From the NCBI GenBank assembly GCA_000754455.1, contig JNSE01000034.1:1-29016 (forward strand): a stretch of DNA of 29,016 bases. Direction: 5' to 3'. Of this stretch, positions 8,664 to 17,095 are shown piece by piece; within the stretch, counting starts at the first letter, position 1, and every line of letters starts with the position of its first letter. Origin of the DNA: an actinobacterium acAMD-2 (lineage in GTDB: Bacteria > Actinomycetota > Actinomycetes > UBA12327). Position numbers and translations under genes: made by a program. The notes under the pieces were generated by a model that did not search any database, had not been told where the DNA came from, and worked only from the letters and a program-made list of their open reading frames with translations.

Positions 8664-9805
8664 TGGGAAATTCGATTCTTCAGCGCCATGATCGGTGAAA
8701 TGTCACTGGGATTAATTCCGAAACCCAAACCCAGGTAGCTCGTGGCGAAGTCAATACGGGCCACCATCGCAGCAAACCGAGCCAGCGCATGTTCTGCTTC
8801 GGTGCGGATTTCCTGGACCGATATCCCGCGTTCGGTGGCAAGGTCAACACAGATTTGGGCCCGCCGGCGGTTCTTGTCGTATTCATCAAGATCGCGGAGC
8901 AAGAACAAGGACAACGCCATGTCCGCCGACTGGCCACTCAAGCGGTCGGAAAACACATCCTCATCTGTTGACAATTGGGCTCCGAGGACGCCATCGAACA
9001 TCACTACTTGGTTGTGGTTGGGCTCTGGCAACTCACCATGCAAGCAGGGGTAGTCGGCATTTTCTGCGCACTGGGCAGCAAAGCGATAGGCCGCGACGCC
9101 ACCAAGCGGTGTGCTTCCCCACACGACTGGGAGTTTTCCGGCCAGCGAATACGCCAGCGTCTTCGCCGGGTTTTGATCGAAATCCACATGAGGTCCGCTC
9201 ACCAAGGCTTCGGCATCGAGTGCGTCGGCGATCGCCTCCAAGGCAGAAATCGGGAAGTTGGCCACACCCAACGCATCGGCGATACGCAAAACGGGGATGG
9301 TTAAGGACCATAAATTGGCCCGCGGTGGTCGACCACCCGGATCGACGGTGACAAAGTGCGTGTTGGCCTGCTCGGCTCGCTTGGCCAGCGCTGAGCCCTT
9401 CGATCCAATAGCGATAACACGACAACCCCGTCGCACCGCCTCGTCAAAGATAGTCAAGGTTTCTTCAGTTTCACCAGAACAGGAAACTGCGATCACCACA
9501 TCCAAGGCACCAACCCAAGCTGGCAACGTATACCCGCGGTGACTCAACACGGGGATTGGTGATTGAGCGATGGTGGCTGCATGGACGATGTCGCCGGCCA
9601 CAGCCGAGCCGCCAATGCCGCACACCATCAATGCGCGCGGACGGCCATCGGCAGTTAGCGCAGAAAATAACTCAGCGTTCTCGCTCACCCACAGCAGTGA
9701 GCGACGAATTTGAGCACCGCCAGTAGCAATGGCTTCGAGCATCCCCTCGGGGTCTCCGGCAGCTAGTGCTGCGGCGTCATCTAGAACACCGTCGTTGAAG
9801 ATCAT
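8660..9805 (-). CDS. SIS-domain sugar isomerase, bifunctional PGI/PMI type
   Basis: This is probably a cytosolic phosphoglucose/phosphomannose isomerase interconverting fructose-6-P with glucose-6-P and mannose-6-P. The 381-aa product has an SIS domain with the phosphosugar-binding loops CGIGGSAVAGD and VSCSGETEETL, followed by a second domain ending in the catalytic-type motif ELPEPNHN. This is the layout of the bifunctional PGI/PMI family and of the uncharacterised mycobacterial protein next to manB. The ATG at 9805 overlaps the Trm112-like gene by 4 bases. Feeding mannose-6-P to ManB would explain the linkage, and no separate manA is present in the window. Substrate preference is inferred from family and context. 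Confidence 0.88.
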   Translation of the reverse strand: MIFNDGVLDDAAALAAGDPEGMLEAIATGGAQIRRSLLWVSENAELFSALTADGRPRALMVCGIGGSAVAGDIVHAATIAQSPIPVLSHRGYTLPAWVGALDVVIAVSCSGETEETLTIFDEAVRRGCRVIAIGSKGSALAKRAEQANTHFVTVDPGGRPPRANLWSLTIPVLRIADALGVANFPISALEAIADALDAEALVSGPHVDFDQNPAKTLAYSLAGKLPVVWGSTPLGGVAAYRFAAQCAENADYPCLHGELPEPNHNQVVMFDGVLGAQLSTDEDVFSDRLSGQSADMALSLFLLRDLDEYDKNRRRAQICVDLATERGISVQEIRTEAEHALARFAAMVARIDFATSYLGLGFGINPSDISPIMALKNRISQ

Positions 9806-9975
9806 GGCGTGGCCTGCGCTTGGTCAGCAAGCAACACGGGGATGCCCTCAATAACGGGAAAGGTCACGTTGCACGAAGCACACACCAAGACTTCCTGTGA
9901 CTGGGCCGACTCTGTTAGCGCCGTTTTACAGATGGGACACACCAGCAGATTGAGCAACGAAGCGGTCACCATCAT
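9802..9975 (-). CDS. Trm112-like small zinc-ribbon protein
   Basis: This is a 57-residue protein fitted between manB and the SIS gene by 4-nt ATGA overlaps on both sides (9972-9975 and 9802-9805). It reads MMVTASLLNLLVCPICKT ... VLVCASCNVTFPVIEGIPVLL. The two CxxC knuckles (C13/C16 and C32/C35) and the ending PVIEGIPVLL are the hallmark of the bacterial Trm112-like (former UPF0434) family. In eukaryotes and archaea Trm112 activates several methyltransferases; the role of the bacterial protein is not settled. A tandem ATG-ATG-GTG at the 5' end leaves the exact start within two codons uncertain. Confidence 0.93.
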   Translation of the reverse strand: MMVTASLLNLLVCPICKTALTESAQSQEVLVCASCNVTFPVIEGIPVLLADQAQATP

Positions 9976-11348
9976 TGCCCCTCTCGCACTAAGCCCAAAA
10001 TCCGATCCCGGACCTCAATCATCACATCAGACGCCCGCGCTTCAGCATTCAGGCGCAAAAGTGGCTCAGTATTCGACGGTCGGAGGTTGAACCACCAATC
10101 GCCACCAGCAACGGTGAGGCCATCAAGTTCATCGATAGCCACATCGGACTGCGCATACTGCGCGCGCACCAGAGCAATCGCTGCCTGCTGATCCGTGACG
10201 GTGGAATTGATTTCACCTGAGGCAACGTACCGATCGTACGAACTCAAGAGAGCGGACAAGGTGACATCGCTAGGAGCTTGGGCCAAGGCAGCCAGCACGT
10301 GCAACGCCGCCAACATTCCAGAATCAGCACGCCAAAAATCACGGAAATAAAAGTGACCCGAATGTTCCCCACCAAAGACAGCCCCTGATGTCGCCATCTC
10401 GGCCTTAATGAATGAGTGGCCCACGCGCGTTCGCACTGGCACTCCCCCTGCTTCGCGCACGACTTCGGGCACGGACCAGGACGTGATCAGGTTGTGAATG
10501 ATCGTGCTACCTGGATGAACGGCCAATTCGCGGTCAGCAATCAACGCGGTTAAGGCGCTTGGTGACACAGCCAGCCCACGCTCGTCAACAACAAAACAAC
10601 GATCGGCGTCGCCGTCAAAAGCCAAACCAATGTCCGCACCCACTTCCAGGACTTTGGCCTGTAGGTCTACCAGGTTTGCAGGCTCAATCGGATTGGCTTC
10701 GTGGTTGGGAAACGTGCCATCTAGATCGAAGTACATCTCGATCACGTTCAGGTGCGGCGAATTCAACACCGCCGGCACTGTCAATCCAGCCATGCCATTA
10801 CCTGCATCAACAACAACCGTCAGGGCACGCTTGGGCTCTATGGGCACCAGGTTGAGTAAGTAGGTCGCATAGTCGGCCAACACATCCGAGACACTCAGGG
10901 CACCAGCAGTGCCCTCAAAGCTGGGAACTCCTTCCTGCGCGAGGTCACGGATAGCGGCCAGGCCCGTGTCTTGCCCCACAGGCGTCGCGCCCGCGCGACA
11001 CAACTTGATGCCGTTGTATTCCTGCGGATTGTGGCTTGCGGTAAACATCGCGCCAGGCAAATCCATTGAGCCACTAGCAAAGTACAAGCCGTCGGTGGAC
11101 GCTAAGCCAATGTCGATCACATCCCAGCCCTGCGAACACACCCCCTGCGCAAAGGCATCGCCCAACCACTGGGATGACGGACGCATGTCCCGGCCCAATA
11201 CCAGAGCGCGGCGGGCCTCCCCTGTGCGCTCGCTTTCCAAAATATGTGCGTAAGCAGCACCTAGTGCGCGCGCTTCATCAACATCCCATTGATCGGGGAC
11301 CACACCACGGATGTCGTAGGCCTTAACGATGGCCGAAAGATTGCGCAC
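9972..11348 (-). CDS. manB: Phosphomannomutase/phosphoglucomutase
   Basis: This cytosolic alpha-D-phosphohexomutase converts mannose-6-P to mannose-1-P (possibly also the glucose phosphates), the step before GDP-mannose. The 458-aa product shows all four family elements. The phosphoserine loop is TASHNPQEYNG (Ser105), the metal loop is DGDADR (D245, D247, D249), the sugar-binding loop is GGEHSGHFYF (about 335-344), and the phosphate-binding loop is RPSNTEPLLRLNAEA near the C-terminus. Length is normal. The start is a GTG at 11348 with a loose GGGTAGG upstream. It heads the four-gene overlap chain manB, Trm112-like, SIS isomerase and CDF, and pairs functionally with the guanylyltransferase at 22194-23246. 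Confidence 0.96.
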   Translation of the reverse strand: MRNLSAIVKAYDIRGVVPDQWDVDEARALGAAYAHILESERTGEARRALVLGRDMRPSSQWLGDAFAQGVCSQGWDVIDIGLASTDGLYFASGSMDLPGAMFTASHNPQEYNGIKLCRAGATPVGQDTGLAAIRDLAQEGVPSFEGTAGALSVSDVLADYATYLLNLVPIEPKRALTVVVDAGNGMAGLTVPAVLNSPHLNVIEMYFDLDGTFPNHEANPIEPANLVDLQAKVLEVGADIGLAFDGDADRCFVVDERGLAVSPSALTALIADRELAVHPGSTIIHNLITSWSVPEVVREAGGVPVRTRVGHSFIKAEMATSGAVFGGEHSGHFYFRDFWRADSGMLAALHVLAALAQAPSDVTLSALLSSYDRYVASGEINSTVTDQQAAIALVRAQYAQSDVAIDELDGLTVAGGDWWFNLRPSNTEPLLRLNAEARASDVMIEVRDRILGLVREGQ

Positions 11349-11411
11349 GACGTCAGCCTACCCATCAGGACTTATGGCGTTGCCGCTCGCGAGCGAGAGC
11401 AACGGCGTGAA

Positions 11412-11777
11412 CTACTCGGGCGAATAGTCTCGGAGCACGCGAAGGTGACCGCGGCGTCCAACTTCAATGAGTTCGGGTCCGCCACCTCCAGCAGCAGCCA
11501 CCGCCGGACGAGCGGCTTCACGCACGGCGTTAGCCAACGCTTCGAGATCGTCACTACTGGGTGCAAGATCGGCAGCGTCAAATTCCAACGCAACAAGTTC
11601 CCAACCTCGCGGTGCAGTCAGCCGCGCTGCATGCATCTCGCACAGGTCATAGGAGTGGGGTTCGGCATAAGCAGCCAGCGGACCTACGACTGCCGTGCAT
11701 TCGGCATAGACGTACGTCAAGGTGGCTACGGCGGGTCGATTGCACACTGAGCGGGTGCAACTGCGTAGGGAAGTCAC
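11412..11777 (-). CDS. DUF3499 family protein
   Basis: This is a 121-residue actinobacteria-specific protein of unknown function, the counterpart of M. tuberculosis Rv3258c. The diagnostic stretches are CTRSVCNRPAVATLTYVYA, AYAEPHSYDLCEMHA and RLTAPRGWELV. Cys7, Cys12, Cys46 and His49 are spaced like a zinc ribbon. The C-terminal half is low in conservation and rich in Ala and Gly (REAARPAVAAAGGGG). The start is a GTG at 11777 placed just before the conserved Cys motif, with no strong ribosome site. Its invariable position beside manB suggests a link to envelope glycan synthesis, but that is inference from context only. Confidence 0.92.
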   Translation of the reverse strand: MTSLRSCTRSVCNRPAVATLTYVYAECTAVVGPLAAYAEPHSYDLCEMHAARLTAPRGWELVALEFDAADLAPSSDDLEALANAVREAARPAVAAAGGGGPELIEVGRRGHLRVLRDYSPE

Positions 11778-11846
11778 GGCTCAGACGCTACCTGTGAAAT
11801 CACAGTGCACCGAGGATCACGGCACTTGGTGCTTAGGCGTGTCGCG

Positions 11847-13379
11847 CTAAAAAGTGCTGGGGACCGCCGCCGAGAGATCAGGGAGGGCTTGCGGAACCTC
11901 GACATTGATCCGGGCATCGCGCAGGGGCGAGATGGTGAACAGGGCCCCTCGCGTTGTTTTCAATGTCTGCAAGCGGCCCGCATAGACCGGGCCGGATCCA
12001 GGCAACGCCCGCACACTGGTGGTGAACCATGCAGACCCCAGTCCAAAGCCCATCGCCACACTGACGGTTCGGCCTGCGCCAACCGCGATAACACGCTTAC
12101 GCACTGCACCACCTAGTGAGGTGTACGTGAGCTCAAGCTGACCGGCACCTTGTGGAGCACTCGCAATCAAGATCGCGTTAAAGCCATTTCCTCTGCGTGA
12201 CACTGGTTCGACAGCAATGGTGGAAATTGCCGGTGTTGCCGCCGACCACGCGTAGTCGGTACTGCCGTCGCGTCGAGGCTTCAACCGAACATTTACACCA
12301 GCGGTAACGGGGCGATCGGATTGGATCAACAAGCCGGAACTTTCTCGACTCAAGATAGAGGACAGATCCACGCGTCGAACCGATCGAGCACCGACTGTCA
12401 CACGTGCTGCTCCGGATGGGCTAAACGTGCCATCCGCGCCGATGACCTTGATCTGGACATCCGCATCCTCATCGCCTGGAGCCACTATGAGCAGTGAACG
12501 CGTCCCCGCACCTGCGGGCAATGCCGGAATCACCACAGTTTGGGCAGGCGCAACCGCCTCGGGGATGAAGTCTGACCCCAAGGGCACTGAGCCACGTCGG
12601 TCCGAGGATCGAATCGCCATGCCCAGTCGGCCCGATGTCACGGATACCCGCATAGCCAAACGAGCTACACCAGGAACGAGGCGATCAATAGCAACGGAAC
12701 GGGTACTGCGGGCGGCCACCACGATGCCTCGTGAAGACGGAGTGTCAATGGGCCCGTTAGGTCCGTAAAAATCAACGTCAACAGTGGCTCGGCGATTTTC
12801 GGCGTTTGACAAGAACAAGAACGTGCGTTGACCGTTGGTCGCGCCGCCGCCAACAAACCACTTCTGTGAGCCGACGTCAGCACAATGCACGCCCGTCATC
12901 GCGCGGCTTACACCCGACGTTTGCACCGACAATTGCCCACCTGAAAAACCTGGTGCTAATCCGGCTCGAGCAATGCCGACCAGCGCCCCACGCGTGCGTG
13001 AAGTTTCCAAAGCAATCGCACTTCCGCTCTTGGCATTGAAGCGCACCAACGATCGGGGGCTTTGACTTGAACGAATGTATTTCAGACCCGCAGTGCCTTT
13101 GGCACTAGTGCCGGAGATCGCGCGGGGAGTGGTGGCAATAACCGTTGTGCGCAGCCCCTTGTTCGATCCTCGAAAGTCTGGACACACAAATGCTGTGGTT
13201 ACTGCTGGCTCCGACACTGCCGGCGGCGGCTCAAGTCGAGTCGGACTCGGGACGGCAACCAAGCCAAGAATCAGCCCAGCGCCAAACAGCCCTACAGCCA
13301 TCGTGACCGAACGCCGCGGACCCGGCTCACTGAGCGCAGCCATGAGCCATTCCCACGCTTGAGAAGGAAGAGACCTCAC
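11847..13379 (-). CDS. DUF5719-type membrane-anchored extracytoplasmic protein
   Basis: This 510-aa protein has a single N-terminal membrane segment at about residues 24-43 (TMAVGLFGAGLILGLVAV) and a long predicted extracytoplasmic part. That part has no enzyme motifs I recognise and is rich in beta-type, Val/Thr/Ser/Gly repeats. In actinobacteria the gene that follows the large whiB-linked glycosyltransferase encodes a DUF5719 protein, and this one fits in length, topology and position; the name rests mainly on context. Its GTG start overlaps the glycosyltransferase stop by 4 bases (13376-13379), pointing to coupled synthesis and perhaps a physical partnership. Function unknown. Confidence 0.78.
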   Translation of the reverse strand: MRSLPSQAWEWLMAALSEPGPRRSVTMAVGLFGAGLILGLVAVPSPTRLEPPPAVSEPAVTTAFVCPDFRGSNKGLRTTVIATTPRAISGTSAKGTAGLKYIRSSQSPRSLVRFNAKSGSAIALETSRTRGALVGIARAGLAPGFSGGQLSVQTSGVSRAMTGVHCADVGSQKWFVGGGATNGQRTFLFLSNAENRRATVDVDFYGPNGPIDTPSSRGIVVAARSTRSVAIDRLVPGVARLAMRVSVTSGRLGMAIRSSDRRGSVPLGSDFIPEAVAPAQTVVIPALPAGAGTRSLLIVAPGDEDADVQIKVIGADGTFSPSGAARVTVGARSVRRVDLSSILSRESSGLLIQSDRPVTAGVNVRLKPRRDGSTDYAWSAATPAISTIAVEPVSRRGNGFNAILIASAPQGAGQLELTYTSLGGAVRKRVIAVGAGRTVSVAMGFGLGSAWFTTSVRALPGSGPVYAGRLQTLKTTRGALFTISPLRDARINVEVPQALPDLSAAVPSTF

Positions 13380-16300
13380 ACCTCATCCCCCTCTTCGCGA
13401 CGAGCCGGAAGTGCCAGCACCACGACGACAACCAGGGCGATAGCCGCAACAACAAGCCACCCACCGCGTGCCGGTGACACGTAGCGAATCTGTACTGCCC
13501 CACTGGACTTGGCTGGCAGCACAAAGCCCTGTGCCCATCCATTGACCGTGGTTGATTTCAATCGCTCACCATTAAGTGATGCTTGCCAACCGGCGTCAGC
13601 ACTTTCGGCCAAAACGATCCGGCCACCACTCCACTTGGCGGGGACCTTGCCATCAGCATTAATGACGCCAGCAGGAAGTAGCGATGGAGCTCCTTTAGCA
13701 GGAACAAACCGCGCCCGAGCACTTAACGCATTGACTTGCCACAGTGCTCCACCGTTAGGCGCGCCAAGGCGGGTCAAGCCCGGAGCCGCATCAAGTTGTT
13801 CCGACAACTGCAGAGGCACTGGCGCATTCACGAGAACAAACCGAACGGCGTAATTAGCTAACCGCTGGATTTCGATCCCACCACGTCCGGCAGCTAGGTC
13901 GCTAACAACAGCATCAAGATCGGTGACTTTGCTGCGCAACGGTGCAACTTCAGCATCACCTAGGTGGGGGCCGGTGCCTCGAACCAGCGAATAGGCCACT
14001 CGTCCTGATTGCGCCTGCAGCACCATGGTGCGAGGTTGCGCGGAGCCTTGGGATTGCAGAGCAACAAAGGCGGGAAGTACGGCTTCCGCACCCTTGGCGA
14101 CCGGCTCGCCTTCGCTGCGAGCAACCCAGGCCACAGCCGAACCGATCGGGGCCAACAAGGCCAGCACGGCTAATGCACCGGCGAGCACCTGGCGCAGAGA
14201 GAATCGAGTGGCCGAGAGGCGCCTAAATGAACCTTCATTACCAACAGCTGCAGCGGTAAGCAACGCAGCTGCCGCCATCAGAATCATCGGACCCGGCCAA
14301 GCGGCAACCGGCAACGAATTAGGTGGCCACACCGTGATCCACGACAGCACGACCGCAGCAACCAGACATCCAGCGCCCACTGCCCACAGCCTGATGATGA
14401 ATTCACGACGACTGCGACGCAAGAGTGCGACAACCGCCGCAGGGATGATCCCCACCGTGAGGATCCACCACGGGGCTGCTGCCCCTCCGGGGTTTAGCGC
14501 GAACAGCGACCAAATCGGCAGCGCAGGATCTGCCAGGTCTGGTGCTGGCGCTCCCGCTTCCAGCAGGAAGTTTTGCGGGCGACGCACTAACTCCAGCGAC
14601 CAAGGCAACCACACCACCATGGGAACTGCGCACACAATGAACATGCGTTGTCGTTCTTCACGCGACGGTGCGATCGTGTAGGCCGCTACAACAAACAACA
14701 CCACCGCGACTAGCCACACGATGGGGGCAAAGCAACCCACCACTGCCAGCAACAATCCTGTGCCCCAGGCGGCTCGCGATCCCGGGGGGTTAAACCCCAA
14801 ACCCACAACATGCGCGGCAGCACGAATCAATAGCGGCAACAAAACGGCGACCACGATGGTCCCCAACCGTCCCGCAGACATCGCGATAGTCACCGCAGGA
14901 AGCAAGGCGTAGGTGGCTGCTGCCCAGATCCGCAAACCTGGCGATCGCACCACCGACCGCAAGGAGCCGTACGCGGTGGCATAGGCCATAGGAACTGCCA
15001 AGATCACTAACGCGTCCACGACTGCTGATGCGCTAGACAAAAAGCCAATGGATGCGGTTGCCAAGACCACCAGACTCGGAGAAGCCGGTAACGACGAACC
15101 GGCCGACACCGCATGCCAACTCGCAGCAAAAGCGCTCCACCAATCCGCTGCTCCTCCCGGTGCGGGCAACAGGGCACCACCTTGAAGTCGACCGGCGCCG
15201 AACAACTGGCGACCCGCGATCAATGCGAGCACTGTTAAAGCAAGCGTGGTCCACACACCTTGGCGACGCAGTTGGCGACCAATAAATGAAGTACCCGTGT
15301 CAACGAGACCTTCCATCGCATCGTCTTGACCAGGGCCACTTTCCATCGCGCTGCCGAGCCGAACCGGTTCGGCTCCACTGCTCGTCAGCACTCCAGCAAC
15401 CGTGTCGAGCGATTGACGAAGTTGAGTTCCCGGTGCCGCGAGCAATGTCGCCACTTCTTTATGCGGAACAGTGTGCGCGTTTTGTCGTCGTCGACGCCCC
15501 TCGCGCAAGGCGCCTAGGTGAGTGACCAGTTGCTCCAGTGCGATGAATTCATCACGGGCCGGGACGAAGGCCTTTCCAATGACAAACCCCAGTGAACGAA
15601 ACAACGATCCCAGGACCAGGCCGACAATAAGTAAAGGAAACTGCCACGTGGGGACATTCATCAACACCACGCGCATCGCATTGAGGCGATCGGATCGACG
15701 CGGGTGCAGGTTCACCGCATCAGCGGCGCGGCGGCGGTGCGTAGCAGCCTCAGCGTGGTGAACAACGGCTCGTGGCGCAATCGCTACGCGATATCCAGCC
15801 GAGTTTGCGCGCCACCCAAGGTCAACGTCATCACGGAACATGGGAAGGAACGGATCAAAACCATCCAACGCCTTCCACACGCTGGATTTGATCAACATTC
15901 CAGCCGAACCAACCGCTAGAACATCTTGATCGCGGTCGTACTGTCCCTGGTCGCGCTCACCACGTTCCAAACCTGTTTCACGTCGACCACCCAATCCAAT
16001 GGTGATACCAATTTCCAACAGGTGTGTTCGATCATTCCAACCCAAAACCTTGGGACCGACGATGTCCGCCCCACTGGAATTGGCAGCAGCCACCAAGTGC
16101 AGCAATGCATCCACTTTCGGCGCGCTGTCGTCATGCAGGATCCAGAGCCAATCCGTGGGGCCCAACCGCGTCACCCCAGCATCCACTGCATCAGCGAATG
16201 AGGTCTTACGAGGCATCGTGACGATGAACTCTGGTTCGAATTCGCGCAGGAGAAACTCCGAGCTTTGATCCTGTGAGCCCGTATCTACCACCACGATCTT

Positions 16301-16576
16301 TTGCAGGGGGCGTTCCTGGGCTCGCAGCGCCGCTACCACGATCGGCAGCCAGGTCATGCCGTCGTGAACGACGACAACGGCGCCTACGAATTGATCAAGG
16401 TGGGGGTCAACTACTTCGGGCTCAGACTCAAAGTCCTCGTCAGTGAAAAAAGCTTCTACATCTTCACTAGGAACCTCGGGAACCGACTCTGACGATTGAG
16501 GATTTGCGACGGGCTCGTCAACATCTCCAACTGACAAAGCAGTTGGATCCGGGTCAGGGGTAAGGGGTTCAGTCAT
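13376..16576 (-). CDS. GT2 glycosyltransferase fused to a large multi-pass membrane region
   Basis: This is a 1066-aa envelope glycosyltransferase of unknown product. Residues 1-60 are acidic and low complexity. Residues about 63-280 are a GT-A family 2 domain: VVVVHDGMTWLP, then VVDTGSQDQSSEFL, the nucleotide/metal motif LHDDSAP (D149, D150) and FRDDVDLGWR (D249, D250). One membrane helix follows at about 312-334, then a charged linker. From about 441 to 850 there are roughly nine hydrophobic helices. A beta-type module then contains DAGWQASLNGERL and NGWAQGFVLPA, resembling the outer-face modules of YfhO/GT-C-like membrane proteins. A final helix precedes RREEGDEV. It lies directly downstream of whiB, 75 bases away. 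The ATG at 16576 lacks a clear Shine-Dalgarno. Confidence 0.9.
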   Translation of the reverse strand: MTEPLTPDPDPTALSVGDVDEPVANPQSSESVPEVPSEDVEAFFTDEDFESEPEVVDPHLDQFVGAVVVVHDGMTWLPIVVAALRAQERPLQKIVVVDTGSQDQSSEFLLREFEPEFIVTMPRKTSFADAVDAGVTRLGPTDWLWILHDDSAPKVDALLHLVAAANSSGADIVGPKVLGWNDRTHLLEIGITIGLGGRRETGLERGERDQGQYDRDQDVLAVGSAGMLIKSSVWKALDGFDPFLPMFRDDVDLGWRANSAGYRVAIAPRAVVHHAEAATHRRRAADAVNLHPRRSDRLNAMRVVLMNVPTWQFPLLIVGLVLGSLFRSLGFVIGKAFVPARDEFIALEQLVTHLGALREGRRRRQNAHTVPHKEVATLLAAPGTQLRQSLDTVAGVLTSSGAEPVRLGSAMESGPGQDDAMEGLVDTGTSFIGRQLRRQGVWTTLALTVLALIAGRQLFGAGRLQGGALLPAPGGAADWWSAFAASWHAVSAGSSLPASPSLVVLATASIGFLSSASAVVDALVILAVPMAYATAYGSLRSVVRSPGLRIWAAATYALLPAVTIAMSAGRLGTIVVAVLLPLLIRAAAHVVGLGFNPPGSRAAWGTGLLLAVVGCFAPIVWLVAVVLFVVAAYTIAPSREERQRMFIVCAVPMVVWLPWSLELVRRPQNFLLEAGAPAPDLADPALPIWSLFALNPGGAAAPWWILTVGIIPAAVVALLRRSRREFIIRLWAVGAGCLVAAVVLSWITVWPPNSLPVAAWPGPMILMAAAALLTAAAVGNEGSFRRLSATRFSLRQVLAGALAVLALLAPIGSAVAWVARSEGEPVAKGAEAVLPAFVALQSQGSAQPRTMVLQAQSGRVAYSLVRGTGPHLGDAEVAPLRSKVTDLDAVVSDLAAGRGGIEIQRLANYAVRFVLVNAPVPLQLSEQLDAAPGLTRLGAPNGGALWQVNALSARARFVPAKGAPSLLPAGVINADGKVPAKWSGGRIVLAESADAGWQASLNGERLKSTTVNGWAQGFVLPAKSSGAVQIRYVSPARGGWLVVAAIALVVVVVLALPARREEGDEV

Positions 16577-16651
16577 AGTGGGAAGTGCCGAACTCTAAGG
16601 AAGGCTGGCACACATGAGCCTAGCCGTTGATCACACAGGGGCGGGGATGAA

Positions 16652-16894
16652 CTAGCTAACAGCTTGCTTGCGCAGGCGACGACGCTCACGCTCAGACAGG
16701 CCGCCCCAGATTCCAAAGCGCTCATCGTTTTCGAGTGCGTACTCGAGGCAGTCTTGACGCACGTCGCACACCAAGCACACTTTTTTGGCGTCGCGGGTAG
16801 ATCCGCCCTTCTCCGGGAAGAAAGCCTCGGGATCTGTCTGAGCACATAAAGCACGCTCTTGCCAACCTGGTTCTTCGACGACGCCATGCAGCAT
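16652..16894 (-). CDS. whiB: WhiB-family Fe-S transcription factor (WhiB2/WhmD-like)
   Basis: This is a small actinobacterial regulator that binds a redox-sensitive 4Fe-4S cluster and usually partners with the primary sigma factor. The chosen 80-aa product carries the four cluster cysteines C17, C40, C43 and C49 (C-x22-C-x2-C-x5-C), the turn GIWGG (61-65) and a basic C-terminal tail ERRRLRK. The ATG at 16894 is decided by a ribosome site GAGGT seven bases upstream. A longer frame to 16999 would add an unconserved Arg-rich extension and is rejected. Position (upstream of glycosyltransferase and manB genes, near fbiA/fbiB) matches whiB2 of mycobacteria and wblE of Streptomyces, both tied to division and development; that assignment is by synteny. 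Confidence 0.95.
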   Translation of the reverse strand: MLHGVVEEPGWQERALCAQTDPEAFFPEKGGSTRDAKKVCLVCDVRQDCLEYALENDERFGIWGGLSERERRRLRKQAVS

Positions 16895-16962
16895 CGGATA
16901 GACCTCGTTCAAGGCGATCCTCCTCGACCCTCGTCTTTTAGACCGGAATGATCTAACGCGCT

Positions 16963-16977
16963 GGCTAACTCTTAGCC
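16963..16977. repeat. Inverted repeat upstream of whiB
   Basis: The sequence is GGCTAA-CTC-TTAGCC, two perfect 6-base arms around three bases. It lies 69-83 bases upstream of the whiB start codon, inside the likely promoter or leader. It could be an operator for a dimeric regulator or a short hairpin in the leader RNA; the sequence alone does not decide. Confidence 0.45.
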
Positions 16978-17002
16978 GTGCGTGCGTGACGACGTACAAC
17001 GT

Positions 17003-17018
17003 ATTACACGCGTGTAAT
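17003..17018. promoter_or_regulatory. Perfect 16-bp palindrome, candidate operator upstream of whiB
   Basis: The sequence ATTACACGCGTGTAAT is its own reverse complement over all 16 bases and sits about 109-124 bases upstream of the whiB start. Perfect palindromes of this size in promoter regions are commonly sites for dimeric helix-turn-helix regulators. I cannot name the regulator. No transcription factor gene lies beside it other than whiB itself, and WhiB proteins are not known to bind such symmetric sites alone. Confidence 0.5.
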
Positions 17019-17095
17019 TCACCCTACGTCAAGTCGGATTTAGGTAACAAAGGGATAACGGCCCTAGGGCGCACCTGTGGAAAAGTGCGATTTCC

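Noticed and set aside
9809..10090. 93-codon plus-strand frame over the manB/Trm112 junction
   Set aside because: It is a shadow of the well-supported minus-strand Trm112-like and manB genes, with no homology of its own.
16225..16245. GGTTCGAATTC resembling a tRNA T-loop
   Set aside because: It lies inside the glycosyltransferase coding frame, with no acceptor stem, anticodon arm or CCA around it.
16895..16999. Longer WhiB start adding 35 N-terminal residues
   Set aside because: The extension is Arg-rich promoter-like sequence without homology to WhiB proteins, and ATG 16894 has a well-placed GAGGT ribosome site.
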